A stretch of 64,000 bases of DNA from Paenibacillus urinalis (lineage in GTDB: Bacteria > Bacillota > Bacilli > Paenibacillales > Paenibacillaceae). The stretch is from assembly GCF_028747985.1 (NCBI RefSeq), contig NZ_CP118108.1:4810001-4874000 (forward strand), read 5' to 3'. The notes under the pieces were generated by a model. That model did not search any database. It saw nothing but the letters and a program-made list of their open reading frames with translations, and was not told the origin of the DNA. The first letter of the stretch is position 1. Each line of letters begins with the position of its first letter. Shown piece by piece: positions 39,869 through 50,452 of this stretch. The position numbers were made by a program, and so were the translations under genes.

Positions 39869-39924
39869 AAAAGGGATTACTTTGAGGAAGGCCGCACTGG
39901 CCTCCTTCAAGTAATCCCTTTTTA
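39869..39924. terminator. Strong bidirectional terminator between esterase and argH
   Basis: AAAAAGGGATTACTTTGAGG pairs with CCTTCAAGTAATCCCTTTTT with few interruptions, with an inner AGGCC/GGCCT. A and T runs flank it. Confidence 0.9.
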
Positions 39925-39941
39925 TATTTAGAACGATTTAC

Positions 39942-41348
39942 TTACTCTGTATGCTCCTTGAGCCATTGTGTCGTCAGACCCAGCATCGCTTCGCTTCGGC
40001 GAATCGCATCCGTTACTTGGACTGAAGCTGTACCTCCGTAAACATTACGCGCATTAACAACCGCTTCCGGCTGAAGCACGGCATAGATCTGATCATCGAA
40101 CAGCTCGGAGAACTGCTTGAACTCATCAAGGGTTAGATCGAGCAAGTATTTTCCGTTTTGGATACAATACAGCACTGTCTTACCGATAACCTCATGTGCC
40201 TGACGGAAAGGAAGGCCATTGCCTACGAGGAAGTCCGCAATATCAGTCGCGTTGGAAAAGTCCTGGTTCACGGCTTCGCGCATGCGTCCTTTGTTTACCT
40301 TCATCGTAGCAATCATTGGCGCAAACAGCTGCAGCGCACCTTCAAGAGTTGCCACCGTATCAAACATACCTTCCTTGTCTTCCTGCATATCTTTGTTGTA
40401 GGCAAGCGGAAGGGATTTAAGCACAGTGAGCAGACCCATCAGATTCCCATATACACGTCCTGTCTTGCCGCGGACGAGCTCCGGTACATCCGGGTTCTTC
40501 TTCTGTGGCATAATGCTGCTGCCAGTGCAGAATGCATCATCAAGCTCAACAAAACTGAACTCTGTGCTGCTCCATAGTACCAGCTCCTCACTCAGACGAG
40601 ACAGGTGCATCATAATAAGGGAAGCATCAGCTAAGAACTCAACGATAAAATCACGATCGCTTACCGCATCCAGGCTGTTCTCATACACACGGTCAAATTG
40701 AAGCTGCTCAGCTACAAAATGACGATCAATCGGGAAGGTTGTGCCTGCCAAGGCACCTGCACCCAGTGGAAGCACATTAATTCGTTTGTAGCTGTCGATC
40801 AGACGCTCCGCATCACGCTGGAACATGGAGACATACGCCATCAGATGATGAGCGAACAGAATGGGCTGTGCTCTTTGCAGATGGGTATAGCCAGGAATAA
40901 TCGTATCCAGATTCTCTTTGGCTTGTCCGATCAGCGCCTCCTGCAGCGCATGCAGCATCCCGACAATCTCGATAACGCGTGACCGCAAGTAGAGATGCAT
41001 GTCGGTTGCTACTTGGTCATTCCGACTGCGTCCCGTGTGAAGCTTACCACCTACCGGTCCGATCTCCTCAATCAGATTCTTCTCGATATTCATATGAATA
41101 TCTTCATCCGAGACAGAGAACTCAATCTGGCCTTCCCGAATTTTGCCAAGGACCGTGTGAAGTCCTTCTTTGATCTTCTCCACATCCTCCTGTGGCAAAA
41201 TCCCGCATTTGCCCAGCATCGTCACATGTGCCAGACTGCCTTGAATATCTTCCTCTGCAAGTGCCTTGTCAAAATTGATCGATGCTGTATATTCCTCAAC
41301 CAAATGATTCGTTTGCTTGGTGAAACGCCCGCCCCATAATTTACTCAT
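39942..41348 (-). CDS. argH: Argininosuccinate lyase
   Basis: Last step of arginine synthesis: argininosuccinate to arginine and fumarate. Fumarase/aspartase superfamily with the flexible catalytic loop [12 protein letters not shown] and [11 protein letters not shown]. The frame is open to 41408, but the ATG at 41348 (MSKLWGGRF) fits the family start and has GGGAGG 11 bases upstream; 468 residues. It lies 138 bases after argG, with a hairpin between. Confidence 0.96.
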   Translation of the reverse strand: MSKLWGGRFTKQTNHLVEEYTASINFDKALAEEDIQGSLAHVTMLGKCGILPQEDVEKIKEGLHTVLGKIREGQIEFSVSDEDIHMNIEKNLIEEIGPVGGKLHTGRSRNDQVATDMHLYLRSRVIEIVGMLHALQEALIGQAKENLDTIIPGYTHLQRAQPILFAHHLMAYVSMFQRDAERLIDSYKRINVLPLGAGALAGTTFPIDRHFVAEQLQFDRVYENSLDAVSDRDFIVEFLADASLIMMHLSRLSEELVLWSSTEFSFVELDDAFCTGSSIMPQKKNPDVPELVRGKTGRVYGNLMGLLTVLKSLPLAYNKDMQEDKEGMFDTVATLEGALQLFAPMIATMKVNKGRMREAVNQDFSNATDIADFLVGNGLPFRQAHEVIGKTVLYCIQNGKYLLDLTLDEFKQFSELFDDQIYAVLQPEAVVNARNVYGGTASVQVTDAIRRSEAMLGLTTQWLKEHTE

Positions 41349-41383
41349 GTCTGTGCTTGCCTCCCTTTCACATCTCATGGATA

Positions 41384-41419
41384 AAGGCCGCTCCTGAGGT
41401 CTCTTCAAGGAACGGCCTT
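41384..41419 (-). terminator. Hairpin between argG and argH
   Basis: Twelve-pair minus-strand stem AAGGCCGTTCCT/AGGAGCGGCCTT with a 12-base loop, but only a weak following T run (TATCC). It may partly attenuate argH or stabilise the argG end. Confidence 0.45.
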
Positions 41420-41486
41420 ACGCTTCCTTACCAGCTTACTGCTGCTTTATCTATAATCATGCCACTCATGCCACTAGGACACTTCA

Positions 41487-42719
41487 TTATTGGTTCTGTG
41501 CTACACCTGATCCGACCTTAAGACGAAGCGCATTCAGGCGGATGAAGCCTGTTGCATCCCCTTGATCGTAAGCCTGGGTAGGATCTGCCTCCATCGTAGC
41601 GATATCCGGATTGTACAGACTGACAGGGCTCTTCACACCAGCCGCGATAATATTGCCTTTGTACAGCTTCACGCGAACGGTTCCTGTTACATTCTTCTGG
41701 CTCTCTGTCACCAGTGCCTGCAGTGCCAGGCGTTCCGGTGCAAACCAGAAGCCGTTGTACACAAGCGTACTGTAGCGGGTAATCAAGCTGTCACGCAGGT
41801 TCATGACTTCACGGTCCATAGTGATGGATTCCATCTTACGATGTGCAGTGAACAGAATCGTTCCGCCTGGTGTCTCATACACGCCGCGGCTCTTCATACC
41901 CACGAAACGGTTCTCCACCATATCTACACGGCCGATTCCGTGCTTGCCGCCCAGCTCATTCAGCTTCTCCATCACTTCAAGCGGACTAAGCTGCTCTCCG
42001 TTCAAGGCTACGCAGTCCCCATTCTTGAACTCAAGGTCCAAGTATTCCGCTTCATCCGGAGCATCCTCCGGCGAGTTGCTAAGAAGGAACATTTCTTTGT
42101 TCTCCGGCGCACTCGCATCAAACCAAGGATCCTCAAGCACTCCGCTCTCATAGCTGATATGCAGCAGGTTGCGGTCCATGGAATACGGCTTCGCAGCCGA
42201 TGCAGTTACCGGAATGCCATGCTGTTCTGCATAAGCGATCATTTCCGCCCGTCCCGGGAATTGATTACGGAATTCTTCCAGACGCCATGGGGCAATTACC
42301 TTGATATCTGGTGTCAGCGCAGCTGCGTTCAGCTCGAAACGAACCTGGTCGTTACCTTTGCCTGTCGCGCCGTGAGCAATAGCTGTTGCGCCTTCGGCAA
42401 TCGCGATATCAACCATCCGTTTAGCAATCAATGGACGCGCGATACTGGTACCGAGCAGATATTGGCCTTCGTACAAGGCGCCTGCCTGGAACATTGGATA
42501 AATGAAGTCACTAGCGAACTCATCACGCAGATCGTCGATATATACTTTGGAGGCACCTGTTGCAAGTGCTTTTTCTTCTAGACCGTCCAGCTCTTCCTTC
42601 TGTCCGATATCTGCTGTGAATGCAATGATCTCTGCATCATAGGTTTCCTTGAGCCATTTTAGAATGACGGAAGTATCCAATCCGCCGGAATAAGCTAGTA
42701 CAATTTTCTCTTTTGCCAT
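41487..42719 (-). CDS. argG: Argininosuccinate synthase
   Basis: ATP-driven joining of citrulline and aspartate. N-type ATP pyrophosphatase with the P-loop [10 protein letters not shown] near the start and the conserved [13 protein letters not shown]. 410 residues, normal length. AAGGAGG lies about six bases before the ATG. A TTGACT..TTAAAT pair with an 18-base spacer 55-85 bases upstream suggests a second promoter for argG-argH besides read-through from argF. Confidence 0.97.
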   Translation of the reverse strand: MAKEKIVLAYSGGLDTSVILKWLKETYDAEIIAFTADIGQKEELDGLEEKALATGASKVYIDDLRDEFASDFIYPMFQAGALYEGQYLLGTSIARPLIAKRMVDIAIAEGATAIAHGATGKGNDQVRFELNAAALTPDIKVIAPWRLEEFRNQFPGRAEMIAYAEQHGIPVTASAAKPYSMDRNLLHISYESGVLEDPWFDASAPENKEMFLLSNSPEDAPDEAEYLDLEFKNGDCVALNGEQLSPLEVMEKLNELGGKHGIGRVDMVENRFVGMKSRGVYETPGGTILFTAHRKMESITMDREVMNLRDSLITRYSTLVYNGFWFAPERLALQALVTESQKNVTGTVRVKLYKGNIIAAGVKSPVSLYNPDIATMEADPTQAYDQGDATGFIRLNALRLKVGSGVAQNQ

Positions 42720-42773
42720 AATGTCCTCCTTAAGTCGCTTGAACCATAGTCGATATGGAATCCAAAATTTTCA

Positions 42774-42803
42774 ATTTAATTTATTTTAACATTAACAAGT
42801 CAA
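42774..42803 (-). promoter_or_regulatory. Possible promoter of argG-argH
   Basis: On the minus strand TTGACT (42803-42798), 18-base spacer, TTAAAT (42779-42774) in an AT-rich gap between argF and argG. No clear ARG box beside it. Confidence 0.35.
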
Positions 42804-42860
42804 TTTCATAAACCTTTAGCTGCTTAATTCAAGCTGAATTTCCCTACCACAATCTCCCCA

Positions 42861-43805
42861 TTAACCCATCAGGGCAGCCATCAGTGCTTTTTGGGCATGA
42901 AGTCGGTTCTCCGCCTGGTCAAAAATAGCCGAGTTCGGTCCGTCGATGACGCCTTCACTTACTTCTTCGCCGCGGTGAGCAGGAAGGCAGTGCAGGAAGA
43001 TATAATCCTTCTTCGCTCCTTTAACGAGCTCTTCATTAACCTGATAATCGGCAAAAGCGGCTTCGCGAACCTTCTGTTCTTCCTCAAAGCCCATACTTGC
43101 CCACACATCTGTATAAATAATATCCGCATCCTTCACTGCTTCCTCTGGACTGCGGGTCACCACAACCTGAGCTCCCGTCTCTTGCGCAATGCTCTTCGCC
43201 TGCTCTACGATCGCCGGATTCGGCTCGTATCCTTCTGGACTTGCTACCGATACATGCACTCCAAGCTTGGCAGCGCCGAGCATCAGGGAATGTGCCATGT
43301 TGTTTCCGTCGCCTACATAGGCCATCTTGAGACCTTTCAGCTGTCCTTTATGCTCCAGCACGGTCTGGAAATCAGCGAGCACCTGGCAAGGATGTGCATC
43401 GTCGCTCAGCCCGTTGATTACGGGAATATCCGCATACTTGGCAAGCTCCGTCACATTACTGTGCGCAAACGTCCGAATCATAATACCGTCCAGGTAACGT
43501 GAGAGCACCTGAGCTGTGTCGCTGATGATTTCGCCGCGTCCAAGCTGAATGTCATTTTTGCTAAGGAATAGTGCGTGCCCGCCCAGCTGGAACATCCCTA
43601 CTTCAAAAGATACGCGTGTACGTGTCGATGATTTTTCAAAAATAAGTCCGATGGTCTTGCCCTTCAGCGGCTGATAGACTTCACCGCTTTTTTGCTTCTT
43701 CTTGATATCGACAGCAAGCTGTAGAAGATACTCAATCTCCTCTTTGCTGTAGTCTGTAAATTCAATAAAATCCCGGCCTTTGAGGTTCAGCTGTGTAATC
43801 GTCAT
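42861..43805 (-). CDS. argF: Ornithine carbamoyltransferase
   Basis: Makes citrulline from ornithine and carbamoyl phosphate. The carbamoyl-phosphate-binding STRTR, the ornithine loop HCLPAHR and SSTRTRVSFEVGM are intact. 314 residues. AAGGAGGATG precedes the ATG. It lies 139 bases after argD. No carAB genes for carbamoyl phosphate are in this cluster, so they must lie elsewhere. Confidence 0.97.
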   Translation of the reverse strand: MTITQLNLKGRDFIEFTDYSKEEIEYLLQLAVDIKKKQKSGEVYQPLKGKTIGLIFEKSSTRTRVSFEVGMFQLGGHALFLSKNDIQLGRGEIISDTAQVLSRYLDGIMIRTFAHSNVTELAKYADIPVINGLSDDAHPCQVLADFQTVLEHKGQLKGLKMAYVGDGNNMAHSLMLGAAKLGVHVSVASPEGYEPNPAIVEQAKSIAQETGAQVVVTRSPEEAVKDADIIYTDVWASMGFEEEQKVREAAFADYQVNEELVKGAKKDYIFLHCLPAHRGEEVSEGVIDGPNSAIFDQAENRLHAQKALMAALMG

Positions 43806-43944
43806 TTTTCATCCTCCTTCAAATCTATCTCCATGCTCAAACTTCTTCTATCCTTCAACTGAGCTTCACCTCAGTTTAACGTTTAGTTCGACCTACAATG
43901 TTCCAGCTTCTAAGTTCCCCTTGCAGGACTGGCCTTATAAGGAT

Positions 43945-45192
43945 TTACGCATTCGCCGCGACGTGTTCCTCAATCAAAGTCTTGATCAGAGCAACCGCTG
44001 TGTCGATTTCTTCTGTAGTTACGTACAAGTTCGGCAGGAAGCGAATCACTTCAGGCCCCGCATTCACGAACAGGAAGCCTCTGTTCTGGCCTGCTGTAAT
44101 AATATCGCCAACCGGACCCTTACACGCAATGCCAACGATCAGACCTCTGCCGCGCACCTCAGTAACAAATGAAATGCCTTCCAGCTCCTTGCGCAAGGAT
44201 TCGATCAAGTAATCTCCCATTTGCTGTGCTCGTTTAGGCAGCTCTTCTTCAATGATCGTCTCTATCGTTGCATTGACTGCTGCCATGGCCAGCGGTGTGC
44301 CGCCGAATGTGGTCGCATGACTTCCCGGGGTAAATGCGTCGCGCAAATAACCTTTACCCAGCATCGCACCCACCGGAAATCCACTGCCAATCCCTTTGGC
44401 TGAAGTGAAAATATCCGGCTCCACATCATAATGCTGATGAGCAAACAGCTTGCCTGTTCTGCCCATGCCTGTCTGCACCTCATCCATAATCAGCAGCAAG
44501 CCATGCTCCTCACAGAGTGCCTTCACTTTTCTCAAAAATTCCGGATCGACGACATGAATGCCGCCTTCAGCCAGGATCAGCTCTAGCATAATCGCCGCTG
44601 TATGCGGTGTAATCGCTGCTTCCAGTGCAGGAATATCATGCAATGGTACATGAACAAAGCCTTCAGGCAGCGGAAGGAAGCCCTCCTTCACTTTATCCTG
44701 TCCTGTCGCCGTGAGTGTTGCCAGTGTCCGGCCATGGAAGGACTGTTTGAAGGTGATAATTTCAAACTTGCCTTTGCCCAGCACTTTTTGCTGATATCTG
44801 CGCGCCAGCTTAATTGCAGCTTCATTAGCCTCTGCCCCGCTGTTGCAGAAGAACACTGCATCTGCACAAGTATTCGCCGTAAGCAGCTTCGCTGCCTGCT
44901 CCTGTCCAGGAATGGTGAACAGATTCGATACATGCCACAGCTCATCCAGCTGTTCCTTCACTTTATTTACAATCTTATCCGGCGCATGACCCAGATTGGT
45001 AACAGCGAGACCACTCACGAAGTCCAAATATTTATTGCCCTTGTCATCCCACAGGTAACTGCCCTTGCCCTTGATCAGGCTGAGCGGATACCGTGCATAG
45101 GTTGGAAAAAGCGAGCTCCCTGTTTCATTTGTCACTTGCGTATCCGGTGCTCCCGCTTGTGTCTGCTGTGATTGATTCGTAACGGTCATCAT
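43945..45192 (-). CDS. argD: Acetylornithine aminotransferase
   Basis: PLP-dependent class III aminotransferase that makes N-acetylornithine. PLP lysine is Lys266 in TSAKGIGSGFP; DEVQTGMGRTG and NSGAEANEAAIKLAR are family motifs. 415 residues, with an N-terminal extension of about 25 polar residues relative to Bacillus ArgD. Two adjacent ATGs (45192, 45189) follow GGGAG; the second has the better spacing. 143 bases separate it from argB. Confidence 0.95.
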   Translation of the reverse strand: MMTVTNQSQQTQAGAPDTQVTNETGSSLFPTYARYPLSLIKGKGSYLWDDKGNKYLDFVSGLAVTNLGHAPDKIVNKVKEQLDELWHVSNLFTIPGQEQAAKLLTANTCADAVFFCNSGAEANEAAIKLARRYQQKVLGKGKFEIITFKQSFHGRTLATLTATGQDKVKEGFLPLPEGFVHVPLHDIPALEAAITPHTAAIMLELILAEGGIHVVDPEFLRKVKALCEEHGLLLIMDEVQTGMGRTGKLFAHQHYDVEPDIFTSAKGIGSGFPVGAMLGKGYLRDAFTPGSHATTFGGTPLAMAAVNATIETIIEEELPKRAQQMGDYLIESLRKELEGISFVTEVRGRGLIVGIACKGPVGDIITAGQNRGFLFVNAGPEVIRFLPNLYVTTEEIDTAVALIKTLIEEHVAANA

Positions 45193-45335
45193 CTACACTC
45201 CCATCCGATTTTGGCGCATGCGCCTTTTTTAATAAAAAGTATTCATTGCTCCTACTGCAAACTCTTATTCCGAGCTGTTACCACGAACTCGTATTGTAAG
45301 TTAGTATTCTTCAACTTATTATTGCGGCCTAACCG

Positions 45336-46169
45336 TTACATCCGTACAATTCTCGTGCCGATCACTTCTCCCTTAAGCACCCGGCTCAAGATCTTCGGCT
45401 CGCTGCCGTCCACGATGACGACCTCTTTTACTTTGCCTTGAATACATTTAATCGCGGCTCTCACTTTGGGAATCATGCCTCCATAAATTTCGCCGCTCTG
45501 GATCATATCTTCAATCTGCTGCACGGTAACCGAAGGAAGCACTTTCTTCACTCCATCAACGTTCTTCATAATGCCAGGTACATCAGTAACGACAATCATT
45601 CGGTCCACACCCAGATGGGAAGCGACAGCTCCCGCCGCAGTGTCTGCGTTGATATTATAGCGTTGTCCTGCTGCATCTACACCTACAGGCGCAATTACTG
45701 GCATATAACCCAGGTTAACGATTCCTTCTATAATAGAAGCCTCTACCCGAGTGACATCTCCTACATAACCAACCTCAGCACTGTTACTGACCGGCTTCGC
45801 CTGTATGAGACCACCGTCCACACCGGACAAACCAATCGCCCGTGCTCCCGTCCCCTGGATAAGTCGGACGATCTGCTTGTTAATGCTGCCTGCCAGCACC
45901 ATTTCCACAACATCCAGCACCGGCTCGGTTGTCTTACGCAGCCCATTAACGAATTCAGTTTCGATGCCAAGCTTCTCTAAATTTTCCGAAATCGCCGGAC
46001 CGCCGCCATGAACGATAACGGGTGCTGTACCTTCCGCTTGAAGCTCACGCAAATCCTCGAAAAAGGAAGCCGGCAGCGCCGCAAGCGTACTCCCTCCGCA
46101 TTTCATGACAAACGCTCCTGCTGACTTCCCGGTCGAGCTCTTCTTCACTTCTGCACTTGCCTGCGTCAT
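45336..46169 (-). CDS. argB: Acetylglutamate kinase
   Basis: Phosphorylates N-acetylglutamate; the arginine-sensitive step in many bacteria. Amino-acid kinase fold with VMKCGGSTL, VIVHGGGPAI and the nucleotide-site GIMKNVDGVKK. The ATG at 46169 is chosen over a TTG at 46190 because GGGGAG lies before it; this gives 277 residues with about 17 polar residues before the fold begins. It starts 27 bases after argJ. Confidence 0.96.
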   Translation of the reverse strand: MTQASAEVKKSSTGKSAGAFVMKCGGSTLAALPASFFEDLRELQAEGTAPVIVHGGGPAISENLEKLGIETEFVNGLRKTTEPVLDVVEMVLAGSINKQIVRLIQGTGARAIGLSGVDGGLIQAKPVSNSAEVGYVGDVTRVEASIIEGIVNLGYMPVIAPVGVDAAGQRYNINADTAAGAVASHLGVDRMIVVTDVPGIMKNVDGVKKVLPSVTVQQIEDMIQSGEIYGGMIPKVRAAIKCIQGKVKEVVIVDGSEPKILSRVLKGEVIGTRIVRM

Positions 46170-46196
46170 GTCCCCTCTCCCCTTCTCCAAGTATCT

Positions 46197-47432
46197 TTAT
46201 GTCCGATAAGCTGCATTAATCCGCACATAATCATAAGTCAGATCGCAGCCCCAGGCAGTAGCCTTACCTGTACCACCATGAAGATTAACAAAGATCTGAA
46301 CCGTGTCGCCCTGAAGATAGGCAAGTGCCTCATCTTCACTGAATGCCACAGGACGAGAGCCTTGCAGCACCAAAATATCTCCCAGCTTCACATCCACCTG
46401 TTCCGGATTTACCGGCACGCCGGCACGGCCTACAGCAGCAATGATTCGTCCCCAGTTTGCATCTGCACCGAACATGGCTGTCTTGACCAGACTCGAACCA
46501 ATCACCGTCTTCGCGATGGCTCTGGCAGAATCATCCGTGTCTGCTCCTTGAATGTTTACCTCAACCAGCTTTGTTGCGCCTTCTCCATCTCTTGCAATCG
46601 CCTTGGCCAACACTTCGCATACATAGTTGAATGCCTCTGCGAACGACTCCCAGTCTTTATGCTTCGGAGTGAGTATATCGTTGCCTGCCAGCCCGCTGGA
46701 CATCGCCACCAGCATATCATTCGTACTGGTATCGCCGTCCACCGTAATCATATTGAAGGTCGAATCTGTCGATTGACCCAGCAGCCCTTGCAATGCCTGC
46801 TGTTCAATCTCTGCATCACAGGTTACAAAAGCAAGCATTGTCGCCATATTCGGGTGAATCATCCCTGAGCCCTTTGCCGCTCCCGCAATCGTAACTTGTT
46901 TGCCGTCCACTTGAGTGGTGACACAGATTTCTTTTTTTACAAGATCAGTAGTCAGAATCGCTTGAGAGAACTCACCCGCTACATCCGTGTCCTTGCCCAT
47001 CTTCGCAGGCATCGCCTTAATTCCGGCATGTACACAATCCATCTTGAGCAGCTCACCAATGACACCCGTTGAAGCAACCGCTACATCCTCTTCGGCCACA
47101 CCCAGCTCACGCGCAGCAGCTGCTCTCATTGCATAAGCATCTTCTTCTCCCTGCTTGCCCGTCACGGCATTCGCATTACCGCTGTTCACGATAATGGCTT
47201 GAAGCTTACCGTTCTTCAGACTGTCTCTTGTCACCTGAAGCGGTGCCGCTTGGAATACATTCGTTGTATATACAGCAGCCGCGTTCGCAACTACATCACA
47301 TTTAATAGCGCCAAGATCGTTCCGATCTGTCTTCTTAAGTCCACAATGCAGACCTCCTGCGCTGAATCCTAAGGGCGATACGATCGATCCGTTATCCACG
47401 ATGCTAAAAGCCTGAATTGCAACCTGTCCCAT
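46197..47432 (-). CDS. argJ: Glutamate N-acetyltransferase / ornithine acetyltransferase ArgJ
   Basis: Moves the acetyl group from N-acetylornithine to glutamate, so the pathway recycles acetyl groups; bifunctional ArgJ can also use acetyl-CoA. The precursor cuts itself at Ala197-Thr198 in HPNMATMLAF, Thr198 becoming the nucleophile. Upstream STGVIGE and GNANAVTG complete the family pattern. 411 residues. GGGGAGG lies before the ATG. No argA or argE is present, which fits use of ArgJ. Confidence 0.96.
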   Translation of the reverse strand: MGQVAIQAFSIVDNGSIVSPLGFSAGGLHCGLKKTDRNDLGAIKCDVVANAAAVYTTNVFQAAPLQVTRDSLKNGKLQAIIVNSGNANAVTGKQGEEDAYAMRAAAARELGVAEEDVAVASTGVIGELLKMDCVHAGIKAMPAKMGKDTDVAGEFSQAILTTDLVKKEICVTTQVDGKQVTIAGAAKGSGMIHPNMATMLAFVTCDAEIEQQALQGLLGQSTDSTFNMITVDGDTSTNDMLVAMSSGLAGNDILTPKHKDWESFAEAFNYVCEVLAKAIARDGEGATKLVEVNIQGADTDDSARAIAKTVIGSSLVKTAMFGADANWGRIIAAVGRAGVPVNPEQVDVKLGDILVLQGSRPVAFSEDEALAYLQGDTVQIFVNLHGGTGKATAWGCDLTYDYVRINAAYRT

Positions 47433-47500
47433 GATTTCCTCCCCATCCTATCCAAGTTAATATGAAAAGCCGGACATGCACGGATTATGCTTCCTTATAT

Positions 47501-48550
47501 TTATGGGTATACTGGTGAGAATTGAAGACCTGTTGCTTCCTCCCAGCCCATCATCAGATTCAAATTCTGAATGGCCTGCCCAGCAGCGCCCTTCACGACA
47601 TTATCAATCACGGCGAAGATGGTAACTCTTCCTGTACGTGAATCGGCTGAGAACCCAATGTCACAATAGTTGGATGCGAACACTTCCTTCGTCGCCGGCC
47701 AGCTTCCCGCTTGCCTGATTCGAATGAATGGCTTGCCCTCATAATACTGGTTGTATGCATCAATGAAATCCTGGTCTGTATAATTTCCATTTAAGGTTGC
47801 ATACATCGTGCTCATGATACCTCTAGTCATAGGAACGAGCTGTGCTGTAAATGTGACGGTTACTTTATGACCTGCTATGTCTGTAAGTACCTGCTCAATC
47901 TCCGGAATGTGCTGATGCTTGTTGACCTTGTAGGCTTTGAAATTCTCATTAATCTCAGCATAATGCGAAGCCAGGCTTGTGCCTCGACCTGCTCCGGATA
48001 CACCGGATTTCGCATCAATAATGATGCTTGCGGGATCGATCATGCCTGATGCGATGGCAGGAATCAGTCCCAGCAGCGTTGCTGTCGGATAACAGCCCGG
48101 GTTAGAGATGAAGTCTACACCTTGAACCTGCTCTCCATACACTTCACTAAGTCCGTAAACAGCCTGCTCCAGATACTGATCCTCTGCAGGAGTGTGTTTA
48201 TACCATTTTTCATACGCTGCTCCGTCCTTCAACCTGAAGTCGCCCGACAGGTCAATAACCTTGAGACCCGCATCAATAAGCTGAGGAACGAGCTGTGTAC
48301 TTACACCTGATGGCGTGGCGGTGAATACAAGATCCACATTTGCTGCCATATGGGCTACGTCAATGCCGTCCAGTGTCTGCTCCATAATCGTGTTCAAGTG
48401 AGGGAACCCTTCAGCAATGGATACTCCGCTCGTCGAAGACGAAATGACCGAGGCGATCTCTACGTTTGGATGATGCTGTAAAAAACGAATGAGCTCCACT
48501 CCGCCATACCCAGTGGAACCCACAATTGCTACCTTTAATTTGTTCTTCAT
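47501..48550 (-). CDS. argC: N-acetyl-gamma-glutamyl-phosphate reductase
   Basis: NADPH-dependent reductase. N-terminal GSTGYGGVELIRFL dinucleotide loop and the active-site cysteine in SNPGCYPTA. 349 residues. GGGGAG precedes the ATG. First gene of the arg operon; its promoter and ARG box lie 160-200 bases upstream, leaving a leader of about 160 nucleotides. Confidence 0.97.
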   Translation of the reverse strand: MKNKLKVAIVGSTGYGGVELIRFLQHHPNVEIASVISSSTSGVSIAEGFPHLNTIMEQTLDGIDVAHMAANVDLVFTATPSGVSTQLVPQLIDAGLKVIDLSGDFRLKDGAAYEKWYKHTPAEDQYLEQAVYGLSEVYGEQVQGVDFISNPGCYPTATLLGLIPAIASGMIDPASIIIDAKSGVSGAGRGTSLASHYAEINENFKAYKVNKHQHIPEIEQVLTDIAGHKVTVTFTAQLVPMTRGIMSTMYATLNGNYTDQDFIDAYNQYYEGKPFIRIRQAGSWPATKEVFASNYCDIGFSADSRTGRVTIFAVIDNVVKGAAGQAIQNLNLMMGWEEATGLQFSPVYP

Positions 48551-48948
48551 AATGTCTCCCCTTCTCTCTTAAGCTGAGCTCACAGTCCATGCAACTCTCT
48601 ATGTATGCAGCACTCTATATAACGGTGCCTATTATGTCAGTAATTCTGAATTTCTGATCCCTAATTTCCGATGTACTCCATACATTTAACGATACGTTCT
48701 CTTTAATAGATGTGAATTATTATACATCCAGACTTATATAAATACAACACTTTATACATGATTTCTATATGTTATTATTCGTTCCTGATCCTTCCCCTCG
48801 TCAAAAAAATGATGACATGCTATGAAATCTCTTTTCGTGGATTCCAATTGAGTGATATGATGCATAATAGGGTTAATTAAGCTCATAGATAGATTGGACT
48901 AATAAGCCTAGCTACATAGATATCATCGAATTTGGAGGAACGACTCAC
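48551..48948. other. argC-cls divergent intergenic region
   Basis: 398 bases. It holds the arg promoter and ARG box near its middle and a leader of about 160 nucleotides for argC; no T-box sequence (AGGGTGGTACC-like) was found in that leader. The cls side is AT-rich with no confident promoter. Confidence 0.6.
48711..48747 (-). promoter_or_regulatory. arg operon promoter with overlapping ARG box
   Basis: Minus-strand TTGTAT (48747-48742), 17-base spacer, TATAAT (48724-48719). The ARG box TGTGAATTATTATACATC (48711-48728, plus-strand reading) matches the AhrC/ArgR consensus TNTGAATWWWWATTCA with one mismatch and covers the -10, so arginine-bound AhrC should block RNA polymerase. Confidence 0.75.
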
Positions 48949-50397
48949 TTGGATATTAACCATATCAGCTACATCGTAGTGATCATCATCAATATGTTAC
49001 TGGCTGCCGCCCTTATATTTCTAGAACGCAAAGATGCTTCTTCCACCTGGGCCTGGCTGCTCGTGCTTACTTTTATTCCGATTGTAGGGTTCGTGCTCTA
49101 CCTGCTGCTCGGACAAAACCTTACAAGATACCGTCTTTTTCAATGGAAGGAACGCGCGAAGCTCAACATCGACCAGATGGTCATCGATCAGATTCGTCAC
49201 CTGCAGGAGAAGGATTTCCCATTCCGCAAACAAGACACTTTAGAGTACAAGGATTTTATTTATATGCATCTCATTCAAAATGGTGCGCTATTTACGGAAG
49301 ACAACAGTGTCGAAATCTTCTGCGACGGACATCATAAATTCAACAAGCTGATGGAAGACATTGAAAATGCACAGGATCATATTCATATCCAGTACTATAT
49401 TCTTCGAGGAGATGGGCTGGGGAGAAGCATTCGAAATGCACTGATCAAAAAAGCCCGAGAAGGCGTGTACGTGCGGGTACTGTATGATGCGCTTGGCTCA
49501 CGGAGCATGAAGAAGAGCTTCTTCAAAGAGCTGGTTGCAGCCGGAGGGAAGGTTGAGGTCTTCTTCCCATCGAAGTTCAGGCTGATCAACCTGCGGCTCA
49601 ATTATCGTAATCACCGTAAGCTCGTTATCATTGATGGAATTATCGGATATACTGGCGGGTTTAACGTAGGGGATGAGTATCTCGGCAAGGATAAGAAGTT
49701 TGGATACTGGCGCGATACGCATCTGCGGATTCAAGGAACGGCGGTTTCCACACTGCAGGCCCGGTTTATTATGGACTGGAATGAAGCGTCCCGTTATCAT
49801 GACATTACGTTTGTGCCTGAACATTTTCCTGAGCCGGAAGGCAAGGATCATATCGGTATGCAGATTGTAACGAGCGGACCCGATGCCGAAATCGAGCATA
49901 TCAAGAATGGATATATCAAAATGATCTCTGCTGCGAAGAAATCCATCATCATTCAGACGCCGTATTTTATTCCCGATGCTAGTATGCTGGATGCGGTACG
50001 GATTGCCTGTCTGTCAGGAATTGATGTACGAATCATGATCCCGAATAAGCCGGACCACATGTTTGTCTACTGGGCAACAACTTCGTACGTCGGTGAGCTT
50101 ATCAAGGTCGGCGCCAAGATTTATATCTACGACAACGGCTTCCTGCATACGAAAATGATCGTTGTAGATAAGAAAATGGCCACCATCGGTACAGCCAACT
50201 TCGATGTCCGCAGCTTCAGGCTTAACTTCGAGATCAACGCTTTTATTTATGATTCCAAGATTGCGCTGGAGCTGACGGATGCTTTCGAAAAAGATATGCA
50301 GCTCTCTGCCGAGATGACAGCAGAACACTACAGACAGCGTTCGCTCTGGATCCGGTTCAAGGAATCCATATCCAGGCTGCTCTCGCCAATTTTATAG
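48949..50397 (+). CDS. cls: Cardiolipin synthase
   Basis: Phospholipase-D-type enzyme that joins two phosphatidylglycerols. 482 residues: two N-terminal membrane helices (about 3-25 and 35-55), then two HKD motifs, HRKLVIID and HTKMIVVD, each followed by the usual GG/GTANFD elements. Length and order fit Cls of Bacillales. The start is TTG with GGAGG ten bases upstream. Single gene followed by a terminator. Confidence 0.95.
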   Translation: MDINHISYIVVIIINMLLAAALIFLERKDASSTWAWLLVLTFIPIVGFVLYLLLGQNLTRYRLFQWKERAKLNIDQMVIDQIRHLQEKDFPFRKQDTLEYKDFIYMHLIQNGALFTEDNSVEIFCDGHHKFNKLMEDIENAQDHIHIQYYILRGDGLGRSIRNALIKKAREGVYVRVLYDALGSRSMKKSFFKELVAAGGKVEVFFPSKFRLINLRLNYRNHRKLVIIDGIIGYTGGFNVGDEYLGKDKKFGYWRDTHLRIQGTAVSTLQARFIMDWNEASRYHDITFVPEHFPEPEGKDHIGMQIVTSGPDAEIEHIKNGYIKMISAAKKSIIIQTPYFIPDASMLDAVRIACLSGIDVRIMIPNKPDHMFVYWATTSYVGELIKVGAKIYIYDNGFLHTKMIVVDKKMATIGTANFDVRSFRLNFEINAFIYDSKIALELTDAFEKDMQLSAEMTAEHYRQRSLWIRFKESISRLLSPIL

Positions 50398-50410
50398 CTA
50401 TATAATAGAG

Positions 50411-50452
50411 AAAAGGGAGTTCCTCCGTTCAAACGTGAGGCCACTCCCTTTT
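50411..50452 (+). terminator. Terminator after cls
   Basis: AAAAGGGAGT pairs with ACTCCCTTTT with an inner CTC/GAG stem, 14 bases after the cls stop. Confidence 0.75.

Noticed and set aside
41562..42581. 339-codon plus-strand frame opposite argG
   Set aside because: Shadow of argG codon bias, with no ribosome site and no domain.
45213..45230. GGCGCATGCGCC palindrome with a T run upstream of argD
   Set aside because: The T run is on the plus strand, where no gene is transcribed toward it; on the arg strand it is not a terminator.
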